A DNA stretch of 28,309 bases from Ruminococcus sp. (GCA_017480485.1 JAFVAN010000020.1:1-28309), one strand, 5' to 3'; positions 1-7,691 are shown, counted from the first letter of the stretch. Made by a program: numbers and translations. Notes: a model not told the origin generated them from the sequence alone.

Positions 1-228
1 TTTCATAGTGTTATAGCTGAAAATCCTATCTTTTGCGGCGTCGATATGTAATAGAGCGTTATTAATCTCCCCTCTGCTCTTATGCTGACGTATAAGCTCA
101 TTACGCGCTTTACGACGTAACTCCAGCGTCTTGACCTTATACGCTTTCTTGCTCTCTCCGTACGCTGCCATTTTCTCAAGGCGGTTTCTTAAGGCATAGG
201 TCAGCTGCTGGGTGCGTTCTCTCTTCAT
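1..228 (-). CDS. N-terminal fragment of a possible tyrosine recombinase (cut by window edge)
   Basis: An open frame of 76 codons runs off the left edge. It starts at an ATG preceded by TAAGGAGG eight bases upstream, a very strong ribosome binding site, so translation is likely. The visible product is basic and helical (begins MKRERTQQLTYALRNRLEKM) and ends in DRIFSYNTMK. The pattern of a charged helical stretch followed by a 'SYNT(M)K' segment resembles the N-terminal SAM-like core-binding domain of some tyrosine recombinases of Gram-positive mobile elements. The catalytic domain would lie outside the window, so this is a weak inference from N-terminal style alone. The long hairpin-rich non-coding DNA upstream of it would suit an element end. 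It could equally be another DNA-binding protein. Confidence 0.45.
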   Translation of the reverse strand, partial: MKRERTQQLTYALRNRLEKMAAYGESKKAYKVKTLELRRKARNELIRQHKSRGEINNALLHIDAAKDRIFSYNTMK

Positions 229-461
229 TGTTTTGTCCTCCTTATACTTATGCAGATTTTCTGTTAAATTATTTGCCGCAAATCTAACGCTTTTGATTAA
301 TGGAAGTGGTCATCTCCCAGCGGCTGATGGTGCGTTTAACGTCAGGCACCCGACGGTATTGAGCGTTTAAGGACAGGCTCCGTCCATCGAAATTGAGCTT
401 ATAGCTCTCCGGCTGTCAGCGTTTAAAACCCTTAAAACTCGGCTGACATACAGTTTTTATA

Positions 462-550
462 ATAGCCCTGCCCCGAAACTTCGGGGGTTTAGTGGCTATC
501 GTGAATTCCCGAAAGCTCGGGGATTTCTGGACTCCCCGAAAAATCAGGGG
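462..550. repeat. Three tandem CCCCGA-type hairpins
   Basis: Three consecutive GC-rich dyads: CCCCGAA/TTCGGGG at 471-486, nested inside ATAGCC (462-467)/GGCTAT (494-499); CCCGA/TCGGG at 508-521; and CCCC/GGGG at 534-550 with the same CCCCGAAA start. The shared CCCCGAAA...GGGG form suggests a repeated protein- or RNA-recognised structure rather than independent terminators, because none is followed by a T tract on either strand. Confidence 0.6.
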
Positions 551-574
551 TAAATCTAACAGAAACCAGCCTGC

Positions 575-623
575 AAGCGCTTATGCAGTGCCGTATGACT
601 CACCCGTAAGCACTTATGCGGTG
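575..623. repeat. Two-copy 16-bp direct repeat AAGCRCTTATGCRGTG
   Basis: AAGCGCTTATGCAGTG (575-590) recurs as AAGCACTTATGCGGTG (608-623), 14 of 16 bases identical with a 33-bp period, about three helical turns. The second copy is also flanked by CTCAC (599-603) and GTGAG (623-627) as a dyad. Spacing by whole helical turns suggests paired binding sites; the binding protein is unknown. Confidence 0.5.
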
Positions 624-700
624 TGAGCAGAGAAGAGAACACGCAGTACAGTTACGTGCTTTTCAGTCCCAGTATTGTTTAGGGGGACTCTGTAGCTGTT

Positions 701-730
701 ATCAGGTTACCCCTCATGGGGTAACCCGAT
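701..730. repeat. Inverted repeat with GGTTACCCC arms
   Basis: GGTTACCCC (705-713), loop TCAT, GGGGTAACC (718-726) is a perfect 9-bp stem. It extends by ATC/GAT across one mismatch to 701-730. No T run follows, so it is not a typical intrinsic terminator; it looks like an operator or processing hairpin. Confidence 0.6.
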
Positions 731-754
731 AATGTACCTAATGGAAGGACATAT

Positions 755-842
755 TTATGTAAAAAGAACAGTGCGTGGCCGTTACTGTTCTTATTGTTTT
801 TGTTACATAAGAAAAAGCCACGAGGCGCTTTCCCTTACATAA
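755..842. repeat. Long nested stem with TTATGTAA/TTACATAA and AAGAACAGT/ACTGTTCTT arms
   Basis: TTATGTAA (755-762) pairs with TTACATAA (803-810); inside it AAGAACAGT (764-772) pairs with ACTGTTCTT (784-792). A further TTACATAA occurs at 835-842. The structure lies downstream of the XRE gene on its strand and might act as its transcription end, but there is no clean T tract. Confidence 0.5.
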
Positions 843-926
843 GGAATGACACCCGTGACTATCATACTTTGGACTTCAATTATATTATATCATTCGTATT
901 TTCTTGCGGCAATAGCAAAACTGATT

Positions 927-1235
927 TTATTTCAGAAGTCGGTTAATATGATTAAGGATAAGAAGCTGGTCTCCGTCATCAAGTTTCTTGAGCCCTTCTA
1001 TCGCTTTCTGAACAAGCTCCGGATTCTTAAGTTTATCATCGAAAAATTCGGCTGGAGTAATTCCGAAATACTCACATATAGAAAAGAATTCATTCATAGG
1101 AGGAAGAGACTTGCCGGATGATATGTTATAAATATAGCCTCTGCTGTGGCCAAGATCATAACTCATCTGGTATTCGGAGACTCCCTTTTTCATACGAAGC
1201 TGAGTTATACGGGAACGGACAAATTCATCATACAT
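927..1235 (-). CDS. XRE-family helix-turn-helix transcriptional regulator
   Basis: A protein of 102 residues with an N-terminal HTH domain of the XRE/Cro-C1 type: RITQLRMKKGVSEYQMSYDL, then the recognition-helix region with GYIYNISSGKSLPPMNEF, then the typical 'ICEYFGITPAEFFDD'. The C-terminal 30 residues (KAIEGLKKLDDGDQLLILNHI) form a short helical tail. I chose the ATG at 1235 because a GAGGTG lies six bases upstream; the upstream GTG at 1244 falls inside that ribosome binding site. The gene is divergent from the lipoprotein at 1408. A palindrome TCATATATATGA covers its predicted transcription start, so autoregulation is plausible. In its orientation the gene ends toward the hairpin-rich region on the left. 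Confidence 0.88.
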   Translation of the reverse strand: MYDEFVRSRITQLRMKKGVSEYQMSYDLGHSRGYIYNISSGKSLPPMNEFFSICEYFGITPAEFFDDKLKNPELVQKAIEGLKKLDDGDQLLILNHINRLLK

Positions 1236-1245
1236 AATTATCACC

Positions 1246-1285
1246 TCATATATATGATACTATATTTTTGCAGGTGACTATGCAA
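1246..1285 (-). promoter_or_regulatory. Promoter of the XRE gene with overlapping palindrome
   Basis: On the minus strand TTGCAT (1285-1280) and TAGTAT (1262-1257) are separated by 17 bases. The perfect palindrome TCATATATATGA (1246-1257) covers the expected start point just ahead of the ribosome binding site, a good position for an autoregulatory operator. The operator role is inference. Confidence 0.5.
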
Positions 1286-1305
1286 AAGAAATATGTTATA
1301 AGCTA

Positions 1306-1334
1306 TTGCAAAATCCAAGAATATATGTTATAAT
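1306..1334 (+). promoter_or_regulatory. Sigma-A promoter of the lipoprotein gene
   Basis: TTGCAA (1306-1311), 17-bp spacer, TATAAT (1329-1334) with an extended -10 TGT. The 13-mer TATATGTTATAAT (1322-1334) is also found at two other promoters of this window. A further ATATGTTATAA lies at 1291-1301. Confidence 0.75.
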
Positions 1335-1407
1335 CAAATATATAGGGCTTTATTCCGTTTTGAAGTCAATAATTTATTGATTATATCAAATTAAGGAGGA
1401 CTTATCT

Positions 1408-2889
1408 ATGAAAAGAACATTGGCAATTATAGCAGCATTCGTATTATGCCTCGGAATAATTACGTCATGCGGAGACAGCAACGGCAACTCAGACAGTACG
1501 GATTCTGTATCGTATTCATCAGAGCGAAACGATACGTCGGGGGAGAATAGCACTTCTATAGAGGACAGTAAGGAGCTTGAGCACGCCAACCAGGCTGCAA
1601 AGCTGGTGTTTGTTACAGTAGAAACTGCGGCTATGGACTGTATTATGAATAGTATGTCAGATAAGGTCGTACCGGGCTTTTATGAATTTAACGTTACAAC
1701 AGCATCGGCAGAGGAGGACAGGATATTATCTGCGGTTTTAAGTGCGCTTAAGGATAACTCCGACTCCGAAGGGGAATTCTGTTATCAGCTTGAGGAGGGA
1801 GGAAAAGTATCTTTTGCTCAATTTCGTATAAAAGAAGGCAGTTACATAGGGCAGTATCCCGATCCGAATAGCAACACCGACGCAAATCTGAAATGGGGAA
1901 CCTTTACTTCGGGTAAAGATCTTGCAAAAAATACTCCGGGTGAGCGCCTGGAGGGAGCCGAAGCACTGAAAAATGCAAATACCATAGCCAAGCTTGTCTA
2001 TATCTCTGCTCAAAGCCGACTTGCGGAACTTATAGCCGATGCAAACATCTCTACGGACTATAAAGGAGAACATATGCTTGACCTTGAAAGTAATCCTTCA
2101 AACGAGCTTGAAAAGCTCGTAATTCAGGACGTTAAGGAAAAGGACGATACAAAGGGAGAGATATTCTTCGTAATTGATGATAACTATAACCTTCAATATG
2201 CCGAATACCGAGATTCCTACAAAACTTACGTTGGTAAATATCCAACCCCTAATACGGATATAACCAAAGATATAGAATGGGGAGAAACTGACGTAAAGGA
2301 AGCAAGCCCTTCAAACACTGATGAAGGATCATCATCTGATAGTGAAGAAGGTGGAGTGGTAGAGGGTGACAGATACATTGTTTCTTCCTTGACCCCGGCA
2401 GAGGTGTTTAAGGCATTATCCTTTAGAAACACCGACGAAGTAATATGGGAGCACCCGTCCAACACTGATGAAGGATTGACATCCGGCAACGACGGTGTGT
2501 ACATGTTTGTTCCTAAAGATATGACAGGGAAAAGCGTCGCTATAAAAATGCAAAACAATAAATGCGTATCACTTTATTGTGAGATATCCATTTGGAAGTT
2601 GTATCGCGAAAATCCGGATGACTTAACAAGCGAAGTGATATATATTGATCAGACTGATATAGCATATAAAATCTTTAAGGATTTTATATATGCAATTTTT
2701 CCCGATTTCACTACTGAAGAACTGGACAAAGCTATTTCTGATGTAATAGGGTGGGCCGAATCAATAAAGCCGAGTGGAGCATCTATATCGGAGCAATTTT
2801 ACATAGGTAGCCAGCTCATAGATATAACGTACAAAGCAAGAAATGGAGAACAATATAACGGCTTTATATGCAACATCAAAATGGGATAA
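1408..2889 (+). CDS. Secreted lipoprotein with two tandem pilin-like repeats
   Basis: A 493-residue protein starting behind AAGGAGG. Residues 1-21 are a lipoprotein signal ending in ITSC (lipidated Cys21), followed by a Ser/Asn/Asp-rich linker to about residue 55. Residues 59-165 and 189-293 are diverged copies of one domain: each begins with (H/N)AN-x2-AKLV(F/Y) and a long helix, and ends in Y(I/V)G(Q/K)YP-P-N followed by a W-G-E/T motif. A long N-terminal helix followed by a short sheet is the type IV pilin/pseudopilin plan, without a prepilin leader, so it may mimic or interact with pilins; this is an inference. A Ser/Asp/Glu linker (300-325) holds PSNTDEG, which recurs near 350. The last 150 residues were not recognised. 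The stop is followed at once by the small membrane gene at 2895. Confidence 0.85.
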   Translation: MKRTLAIIAAFVLCLGIITSCGDSNGNSDSTDSVSYSSERNDTSGENSTSIEDSKELEHANQAAKLVFVTVETAAMDCIMNSMSDKVVPGFYEFNVTTASAEEDRILSAVLSALKDNSDSEGEFCYQLEEGGKVSFAQFRIKEGSYIGQYPDPNSNTDANLKWGTFTSGKDLAKNTPGERLEGAEALKNANTIAKLVYISAQSRLAELIADANISTDYKGEHMLDLESNPSNELEKLVIQDVKEKDDTKGEIFFVIDDNYNLQYAEYRDSYKTYVGKYPTPNTDITKDIEWGETDVKEASPSNTDEGSSSDSEEGGVVEGDRYIVSSLTPAEVFKALSFRNTDEVIWEHPSNTDEGLTSGNDGVYMFVPKDMTGKSVAIKMQNNKCVSLYCEISIWKLYRENPDDLTSEVIYIDQTDIAYKIFKDFIYAIFPDFTTEELDKAISDVIGWAESIKPSGASISEQFYIGSQLIDITYKARNGEQYNGFICNIKMG

Positions 2890-2894
2890 CCTTA

Positions 2895-3149
2895 ATGAAA
2901 CATAAAGCGATAAAAATACTAGGAATTTTATTCATAATTCTTTCTTGGTTTCTCTTTGTTCTCTACGTTATAGCCTGCAGTATGACACAGGCGGAGTTGG
3001 CGGATATATCTGCCAAAGGCTATGATACGAAACACATCTTTCTTGCATTCCTTGCGTCATTTATATTAGGATTGCTCCTGTATAATATGGGCTCGATAGG
3101 AATGCAGAAAGATATAACATTAATTACGGAACTGGGTGAATATATATAA
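2895..3149 (+). CDS. Small two-helix membrane protein of unknown function
   Basis: An 84-residue protein starting MKHKAIKILGILFI. Two hydrophobic helices are clear: residues 8-28 (LGILFIILSWFLFVLYVIA) and 51-67 (IFLAFLASFILGLLLYN), separated by a polar loop. I used the ATG five bases after the stop of the lipoprotein gene instead of an earlier in-frame ATG that would overlap it; the ribosome binding site is weak (GGGAT), which suggests translational coupling. It probably forms an operon with the lipoprotein and is followed by an intrinsic terminator. I know no family for it. Confidence 0.65.
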   Translation: MKHKAIKILGILFIILSWFLFVLYVIACSMTQAELADISAKGYDTKHIFLAFLASFILGLLLYNMGSIGMQKDITLITELGEYI

Positions 3150-3172
3150 TAGTATAACTATAAATCGTTATA

Positions 3173-3209
3173 AAAGGAGTTGCAAATGCAGCTCCTTTTT
3201 TCTTTTTGT
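3173..3209 (+). terminator. Intrinsic terminator of the lipoprotein operon
   Basis: GGAGTTGCA (3176-3184) pairs with TGCAGCTCC (3187-3195) with one G-T wobble and a 2-base loop, followed by TTTTTTCTTTTTG. Confidence 0.85.
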
Positions 3210-3634
3210 TTTAATGCAAATCATCCAAAATAGTCAAACCCGAGATTTCAAATTTAACAAATTTGAATTTCTGGAGTAATTTATGGTATAAGCGGAAAAA
3301 CTCGTATGTAAACGTCAATCTGGATAAGTTATAACTGAGTTACGAATGGTGGCCGATTAGTTATACGTTTTATAGTCTTATGAAAATAAGAATCGTAACG
3401 ATTTTACAAGTTATTTTCGCCGTCACAACGCACAAATACAGGTGCCTGAATTTGACAATTTCTACAAACTTTCAGGATGGACGATTCCGAAATCGTTTTC
3501 GGGTATGCTATAGGCTTTATTTTGAAAAACATGTGGTATTATAGATATTCAGATAAGAAATCCGGATTTCTTCAATCTCTCCTTAAGTCAATTGACGAGT
3601 TGACATTTATAAGGGGAACTTGGAGGAAAACCTT
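3210..3634. other. Intergenic region with four dyads
   Basis: No gene was found in these 425 bases. Four dyads stand out: TTCAAATTT/AAATTTGAA (3247-3267, 3-base loop); a nested stem GAAAATAA ... TTATTTTC (3382-3418) enclosing AATCGTAACGATT (3391-3403); ACGATT/AATCGT (3481-3496), which repeats the same half-sites; and the perfect 18-bp palindrome AAGAAATCCGGATTTCTT (3555-3572). The region precedes the 209-residue unknown gene and may be its control region or a structured leader. No clear sigma-A promoter was seen. Confidence 0.5.
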
Positions 3635-4264
3635 ATGAAAAACGTTAATAACCCCTTAGACATAACACGATACCCTATTCTTAAGATGATTGGGGAACTA
3701 GATGATACAGCCAAAGCAGTTATATTGCTTCTTATAGCAATGCTGACTGGTATGGAGTTTAATGATAATGAGTCTATAGCATCTAATGCAGCTCAATACC
3801 TGAATGATTATTCGGTTGAAGACGACAAAGAATACAGATCCATAAGAGAGGCATTATTAAAGGAAGAAAAAGAAGATATATGTTCTTTTTTTAAGGCTGT
3901 TGTCATAATCAAAGGATATTACGATTTGAAACTTGAAGAGTTAAAATGCAAGGAACTAAAGGATGAGCTTGGTGTTGACACAGAATTTTTAAGACATCTT
4001 ATAGATGGTAAAAATCCCAACCCCAGACAGGAAAAAGTGCTTATTTTATGTAATCAATTTAAGCTTTATCCGAAAGCCGCCAAGAAGGCTTTTAGACTTG
4101 CAGGTTATGATTTGGAAAGTCCTAAATTAAAGGCGTTCAAATCATTGATCCCTTTACTTCAACTTTCTACATATACTTTTACTGACATAGCAAAAGAAAT
4201 GGGAATCAATTTAACAACCAAGGAACGTAAAGCCCCAAAATTCGGCAAAGACGTTTCTTTCTGA
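3635..4264 (+). CDS. Unknown 209-residue helical protein
   Basis: The start is the ATG at 3635, eight bases after GGAGG; an in-frame TTG at 3620 lies ahead of the ribosome binding site and is less likely. The protein is soluble and mainly helical by eye. The middle (about 110-150) reads ELKDELGVDTEFLRHLIDG-x4-PRQEKVLILCNQF, which resembles the turn and recognition helix of an XRE-like DNA-binding domain. The tail is basic (TTKERKAPKFGK). The N-terminal 50 residues carry a hydrophobic helix (AVILLLIAMLTGMEF) that is more likely a core helix than a membrane segment. It lies 77 bp upstream of the AAA-ATPase/nuclease gene, which has its own strong promoter. A regulatory role is a guess from the HTH-like segment. 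Confidence 0.65.
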   Translation: MKNVNNPLDITRYPILKMIGELDDTAKAVILLLIAMLTGMEFNDNESIASNAAQYLNDYSVEDDKEYRSIREALLKEEKEDICSFFKAVVIIKGYYDLKLEELKCKELKDELGVDTEFLRHLIDGKNPNPRQEKVLILCNQFKLYPKAAKKAFRLAGYDLESPKLKAFKSLIPLLQLSTYTFTDIAKEMGINLTTKERKAPKFGKDVSF

Positions 4265-4271
4265 TTCCCCC

Positions 4272-4300
4272 TTGAAATCTCCTCCCGTATATGTTATAAT
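4272..4300 (+). promoter_or_regulatory. Strong sigma-A promoter before the ATPase/nuclease gene
   Basis: TTGAAA (4272-4277), 17-bp spacer and TATAAT (4295-4300), with an extended -10 (TGT). The 13-mer TATATGTTATAAT (4288-4300) is identical to the one at 1322-1334 and 21864-21876. Confidence 0.8.
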
Positions 4301-4341
4301 AAAACAGTAGAGTTATACCCTTATGAGTGAGGTGAGTTATA

Positions 4342-5892
4342 ATGCGCTGTTTTAATATAACGGGTTCCTGTAATTCCGAGGAACACTATATGGTCGATCT
4401 TCGTAACAGGCTTAGAGAGATAAGAAAATACGTTGACGGCGGTAAGTACTTTGTTATAAACAAGGGCCGTCAGTACGGAAAGACCACTACTCTTAACGCC
4501 CTTGCCGAGTTTCTTAAGAAAGACTATATAGTTATATCCTTGGATTTCCAGGGCTTGAGTTCGGCTGACTTTGAGCGTGAGCAAAGCTTCGTAAAGGCCT
4601 TTGCCAGAGAGCTTTGCCGTATAAGTGAGCTTAAAGACTATATGAGCGACGAGGTCGTGAAAGAAATAAAGAACATAAGAATGAGCAGTTCTTATGTTCT
4701 CGGTGACCTGTTTGCTGTTCTTAACGATTGGTGTGCAGAGGCTCCCAAGCCTGTGGTCCTTCTTATAGATGAGGTGGACTATGCATCTAACAATCAGGTG
4801 TTCTTAGATTTTCTGGCACAGCTTCGACGTAACTATCTTGAACGAAATAAAGTCGTTTCCTTCCGTTCTGTAATTTTGGCAGGAGTTCATGACATAAGAA
4901 ATCTCCGCCGCAGGATAAGGTCAGACGATGCACATAAGCATAACAGCCCTTGGAATATAGCAGCCTCCTTTGACGTTGAGATGAGCTTCCTTCCTGAAGA
5001 TATAGCAACTATGCTTACATCTTATGAAGAGGATCACCATACGGGTATGGATATAACACGTATCTCGGAGGATATATATTCTTATACCTCGGGTTACCCT
5101 GTTTTGTGTTCGAGCATATGCAAGCATATAGACGAAAACATTCACGAATGGACCTCTGACGGTGTACGTAAGGCATACTATATGATATGTTCTGAAAGGA
5201 CAGTTCTTATAGATTCCCTTATAAACAAGCTGGAGGACGATCCTGAGCTGAATGAAGTCGTAAGGGCTATCCTCTTTGAAGGTAGAGAATATTCCTACAG
5301 CGTTATGAATGATTCTCTCAATTATGCAGTTATGTACGGCTTTATAAGAAACGAAGGCGGTAACGCTGTACCGGCAAATAAGGTCTTTGAAAAGGCTATT
5401 TACGAATGGTATCTCAATCAGAAGTATATGGACGAGCCAATACGTAAGCTTGGAGAGAACGATAAGAACCAGTTTGTAGACAACGGTATCCTTAATATCG
5501 AGCTGGTGCTTAAGAAGTTTGCTCTTCATTTTGGTGACCTTTACGAAGGGAAAAATGACAAATTCAAGGAAGAGGACGGAAGAAGATTTTTCCTTCTCTA
5601 TCTGCGCCCTATTATAAATGGTACAGGTAATTTCTATATCGAGTCCGAGACCCGCAACAACAGACGTACAGATGTCATTGTTGATTATAACGGCAGGCAG
5701 TATATCATCGAGCTTAAGATATGGCACGGTGAGGAGTATAACACAAGAGGAGAAAAGCAGCTTTCGGACTACCTTGATTATTATCATTTAAGTAAAGGTT
5801 ATATGATCAGCTTCTGCTTCAACAAAAATAAGAAGGTCGGTGTTGATACGATCAGCATAGGAGATAAGGTCCTTATCGAAGCGGTGGTATAA
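4342..5892 (+). CDS. AAA-ATPase-like protein with C-terminal PD-(D/E)XK nuclease domain
   Basis: A 516-residue protein. A P-loop of the compact form GRQYGKTT is at 42-49, a Walker B VVLLIDEVD at 138-146, and a sensor-like strand SFRSVILAG near 173-181. Residues 210-330 look like the helical lid and winged-helix part seen in STAND-like archaeal/bacterial ATPases. The C-terminal 75 residues contain a PD-(D/E)XK signature: an Asp at 444 in TDVIVDYNG, then ELK at 457-459 in YIIELKIW. This arrangement matches the 'AAA-like domain' proteins that are abundant and multi-copy in ruminal and gut Firmicutes and Bacteroidetes. Their role is not established; a mobile-DNA or defence function is often suspected. 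The gene has its own promoter, a GAGGTGAG ribosome binding site and its own terminator, so it is monocistronic. Confidence 0.85.
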   Translation: MRCFNITGSCNSEEHYMVDLRNRLREIRKYVDGGKYFVINKGRQYGKTTTLNALAEFLKKDYIVISLDFQGLSSADFEREQSFVKAFARELCRISELKDYMSDEVVKEIKNIRMSSSYVLGDLFAVLNDWCAEAPKPVVLLIDEVDYASNNQVFLDFLAQLRRNYLERNKVVSFRSVILAGVHDIRNLRRRIRSDDAHKHNSPWNIAASFDVEMSFLPEDIATMLTSYEEDHHTGMDITRISEDIYSYTSGYPVLCSSICKHIDENIHEWTSDGVRKAYYMICSERTVLIDSLINKLEDDPELNEVVRAILFEGREYSYSVMNDSLNYAVMYGFIRNEGGNAVPANKVFEKAIYEWYLNQKYMDEPIRKLGENDKNQFVDNGILNIELVLKKFALHFGDLYEGKNDKFKEEDGRRFFLLYLRPIINGTGNFYIESETRNNRRTDVIVDYNGRQYIIELKIWHGEEYNTRGEKQLSDYLDYYHLSKGYMISFCFNKNKKVGVDTISIGDKVLIEAVV

Positions 5893-5918
5893 GTATACTA
5901 TATTTAAATATGAATTAT

Positions 5919-5948
5919 AAAAGCAGCTCTGTATTCAGGGCTGCTTTT
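5919..5948. terminator. Bidirectional terminator
   Basis: A 13-bp stem AAAAGCAGCTCTG/CAGGGCTGCTTTT with one G-T wobble and loop TATT. A-runs on one side and T-runs on the other let it end both the plus-strand ATPase/nuclease gene and the converging minus-strand methyltransferase operon. Confidence 0.85.
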
Positions 5949-5965
5949 CGTTTATACATATCAGG

Positions 5966-6757
5966 TCACTTTTTTAATACTACTATCTTATTAGACAGAT
6001 TACGGATCGCACCTATCTTTCCAATGACCTTGTAGACCGGCGAGATCTCGACCATTCCCTCCACAAGACTTCTATCGCCCTGCCAGTGAAATGCTCTACA
6101 GAGCTTCTCCAGCTCCTTGCCGCTTTTTGCGCCCCAGGTGAATGTGGCTCCGCTCTGCTGGATAGATTTCTCTACATTCTTTTTTACAAACCTCGGATTA
6201 AGTATTTCTATAAAGACAGTCACATTATTATAATGCCTGTCAATGATGGATAAGATCTGTTTTACCTCTGCTTCAGAAAGATACATAGAAAGACCTTCAA
6301 TGATCACAAGGACATTGTTTGTAACATTTTTGATCTGCTCCGTCCAGCTTTCATCCATTGCTGAAGCAGCTATATTAGTCACACGGTCATTTTCTGTGAT
6401 ATATCTTTTGCGTACTTCCATTGTGACAGGGAGATCAATGTTGTACCAATGAATTTTCCCGTTGTCTGTTCGATAAAAGCGTGTATCCATTCCACAGGCA
6501 ATGTTGATAACCGTAGCCTCCGGATTATCTTTAACATAGTCAGTTACCATTCTGTCCAGAACAATTGTCCTCGCTACAACTCCGCTGGACATGAACGTAT
6601 CCTTATCAGCAAGAGAGAAATCATAGTTCATATGCTCAACTATCTCGATAGCCTTTTCATCGTATATTTTATGGTTTGGCTTTTTGGATTCCTTTGCTCT
6701 TGCATAGAGTGTCTGCAGCATTGTTTCTGCAACACCGCCTATTTTTTCATCTGCCAT
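5966..6757 (-). CDS. SAM-dependent methyltransferase, leucine carboxyl methyltransferase (LCM/PPM1) type
   Basis: A 263-residue class I methyltransferase. The SAM-binding motif I is INIACGMDTRFYR, the family form with the conserved DTRF, followed by the acidic IDLP after motif II and by EGLSMYLSEAEV, the typical LCM motif IV. I placed the start at MADEKIGG (6757) because AAAGGTG lies 7 bases upstream; a longer in-frame start would overlap the preceding gene. LCM-type enzymes methylate carboxyl or hydroxyl groups of small molecules, including polyketides and peptides; the substrate here is unknown. It lies 11 bp after the related methyltransferase at 6769-7608, so the two are translated together and probably arose by an old duplication. 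Confidence 0.87.
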   Translation of the reverse strand: MADEKIGGVAETMLQTLYARAKESKKPNHKIYDEKAIEIVEHMNYDFSLADKDTFMSSGVVARTIVLDRMVTDYVKDNPEATVINIACGMDTRFYRTDNGKIHWYNIDLPVTMEVRKRYITENDRVTNIAASAMDESWTEQIKNVTNNVLVIIEGLSMYLSEAEVKQILSIIDRHYNNVTVFIEILNPRFVKKNVEKSIQQSGATFTWGAKSGKELEKLCRAFHWQGDRSLVEGMVEISPVYKVIGKIGAIRNLSNKIVVLKK

Positions 6758-6768
6758 TTTATTCACCT

Positions 6769-7608
6769 TTACTTTGTAAATTCCATTTGATAAACATACA
6801 TCTTTGCAAGACTGTCGCACAGCTTCGCAAGGAAGCGGTGAATGCCTTTTATATTCGGGTCCTCAAGCTTGTAATAGCCCTGCATATAGCTTTTCTTCGT
6901 TTTTAACTCTACCTTGGGGGACCACCCCTCCAGTTCAGATTTGTCACTCACGCAGAAAAGCCCCGATACATCATTCATGCCCATACTTTTGAGCGTGCCC
7001 TTCATCAGCTTATCTCTTCCGAATTTCCCGACTGCATCAAAAACCAGCCTGCCGCCCGGAAATTTTTCCGCCATTGCAACGACCATATCCTTTATCTGCT
7101 GCGCAGTGAAGTAATGAAACACTCCGGCAGCGTAAAGCACAACACCATTTTCAGCGTCGATCTTATCCATCCACGAATGATCGTTCAGGTCGCAGATAAT
7201 GTTTTCTTCTCTGTCTCCGGCAGGTATGATCTCATTTCTCGCCTTGATGACATCGGGAAAATCAAGATTATAGATCTTGCAGCTCCCGTTGTCTGCCGTT
7301 CTGCCTGTCATATTAAGTCCGCAGCCGAGATTCACCACCGCTGCCTTCGGGTGGTTCTTCAAATAGTCCGCGATCTCCCACAACATATCCTTCTCACGCA
7401 TTGCGCCTTCCAGTCCGCCGAACTGATACATTTTATTGTTTTTCTTAGCTTCAATGTCCGAAAAATCATAGTCGATGCTTTCGCAGATCATCTTGGCATA
7501 CTTGTCCTGATACAATGTTGGGAACTGCTCCGCGCACAGCTTACGAGCATAAAGCGGTATTATCAAGGTCTCCTGAACGCTGCCTTTTTCAATATGTATT
7601 TTTCCCAT
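6769..7608 (-). CDS. Second LCM-type SAM-dependent methyltransferase
   Basis: A 279-residue protein whose start follows GAGAGGTG. Motif I is VVNLGCGLNMTGR, in place of the usual GxGxDTRxxR: the Asp-Thr of the family motif is replaced by Asn-Met, while the Arg remains. The acidic LDFPDV that follows and the loop YAAGVFHYFTAQQI keep the family layout, with the usual EGL/VLMYL replaced by AGVFHYF. These changes separate it from its neighbour and point to a different substrate. It is the third gene of a minus-strand operon (membrane protein, hydrolase, this gene, second methyltransferase). Confidence 0.85.
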   Translation of the reverse strand: MGKIHIEKGSVQETLIIPLYARKLCAEQFPTLYQDKYAKMICESIDYDFSDIEAKKNNKMYQFGGLEGAMREKDMLWEIADYLKNHPKAAVVNLGCGLNMTGRTADNGSCKIYNLDFPDVIKARNEIIPAGDREENIICDLNDHSWMDKIDAENGVVLYAAGVFHYFTAQQIKDMVVAMAEKFPGGRLVFDAVGKFGRDKLMKGTLKSMGMNDVSGLFCVSDKSELEGWSPKVELKTKKSYMQGYYKLEDPNIKGIHRFLAKLCDSLAKMYVYQMEFTK

Positions 7609-7691
7609 TTTAATACACCTCTCTGATATTCTTTACTGCACTCCATAAAACACCTCTGCCCCGAATGACAAGAGCATTGAGTAAAGCTGTT

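Larger units (their letters stand above)
229..926. other. Non-coding stretch rich in hairpins and short repeats
   Basis: About 700 bases with no convincing gene on either strand. It contains three copies of GCGTTTAA (332-339, 363-370, 419-426), nested and tandem GC-rich hairpins (462-550), a two-copy direct repeat (575-623), a near-perfect inverted repeat (701-730) and a long stem (755-810) followed by a further copy of its TTACATAA arm (835-842). This density of dyads next to a possible integrase start suggests an element end or a regulatory/replication region, but no known att, oriT or RNA family was recognised. The left part is the leader of the minus-strand gene starting at 228; the right part is downstream of the XRE gene ending at 927. 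Confidence 0.5.

Noticed and set aside
846..1121. 91-codon plus-strand frame opposite the XRE gene
   Set aside because: Lies within the complement of the XRE gene and has no ribosome binding site.
4921..5787. 288-codon minus-strand frame opposite the ATPase/nuclease gene
   Set aside because: Shadow of a well supported gene; no ribosome binding site or recognisable domain.
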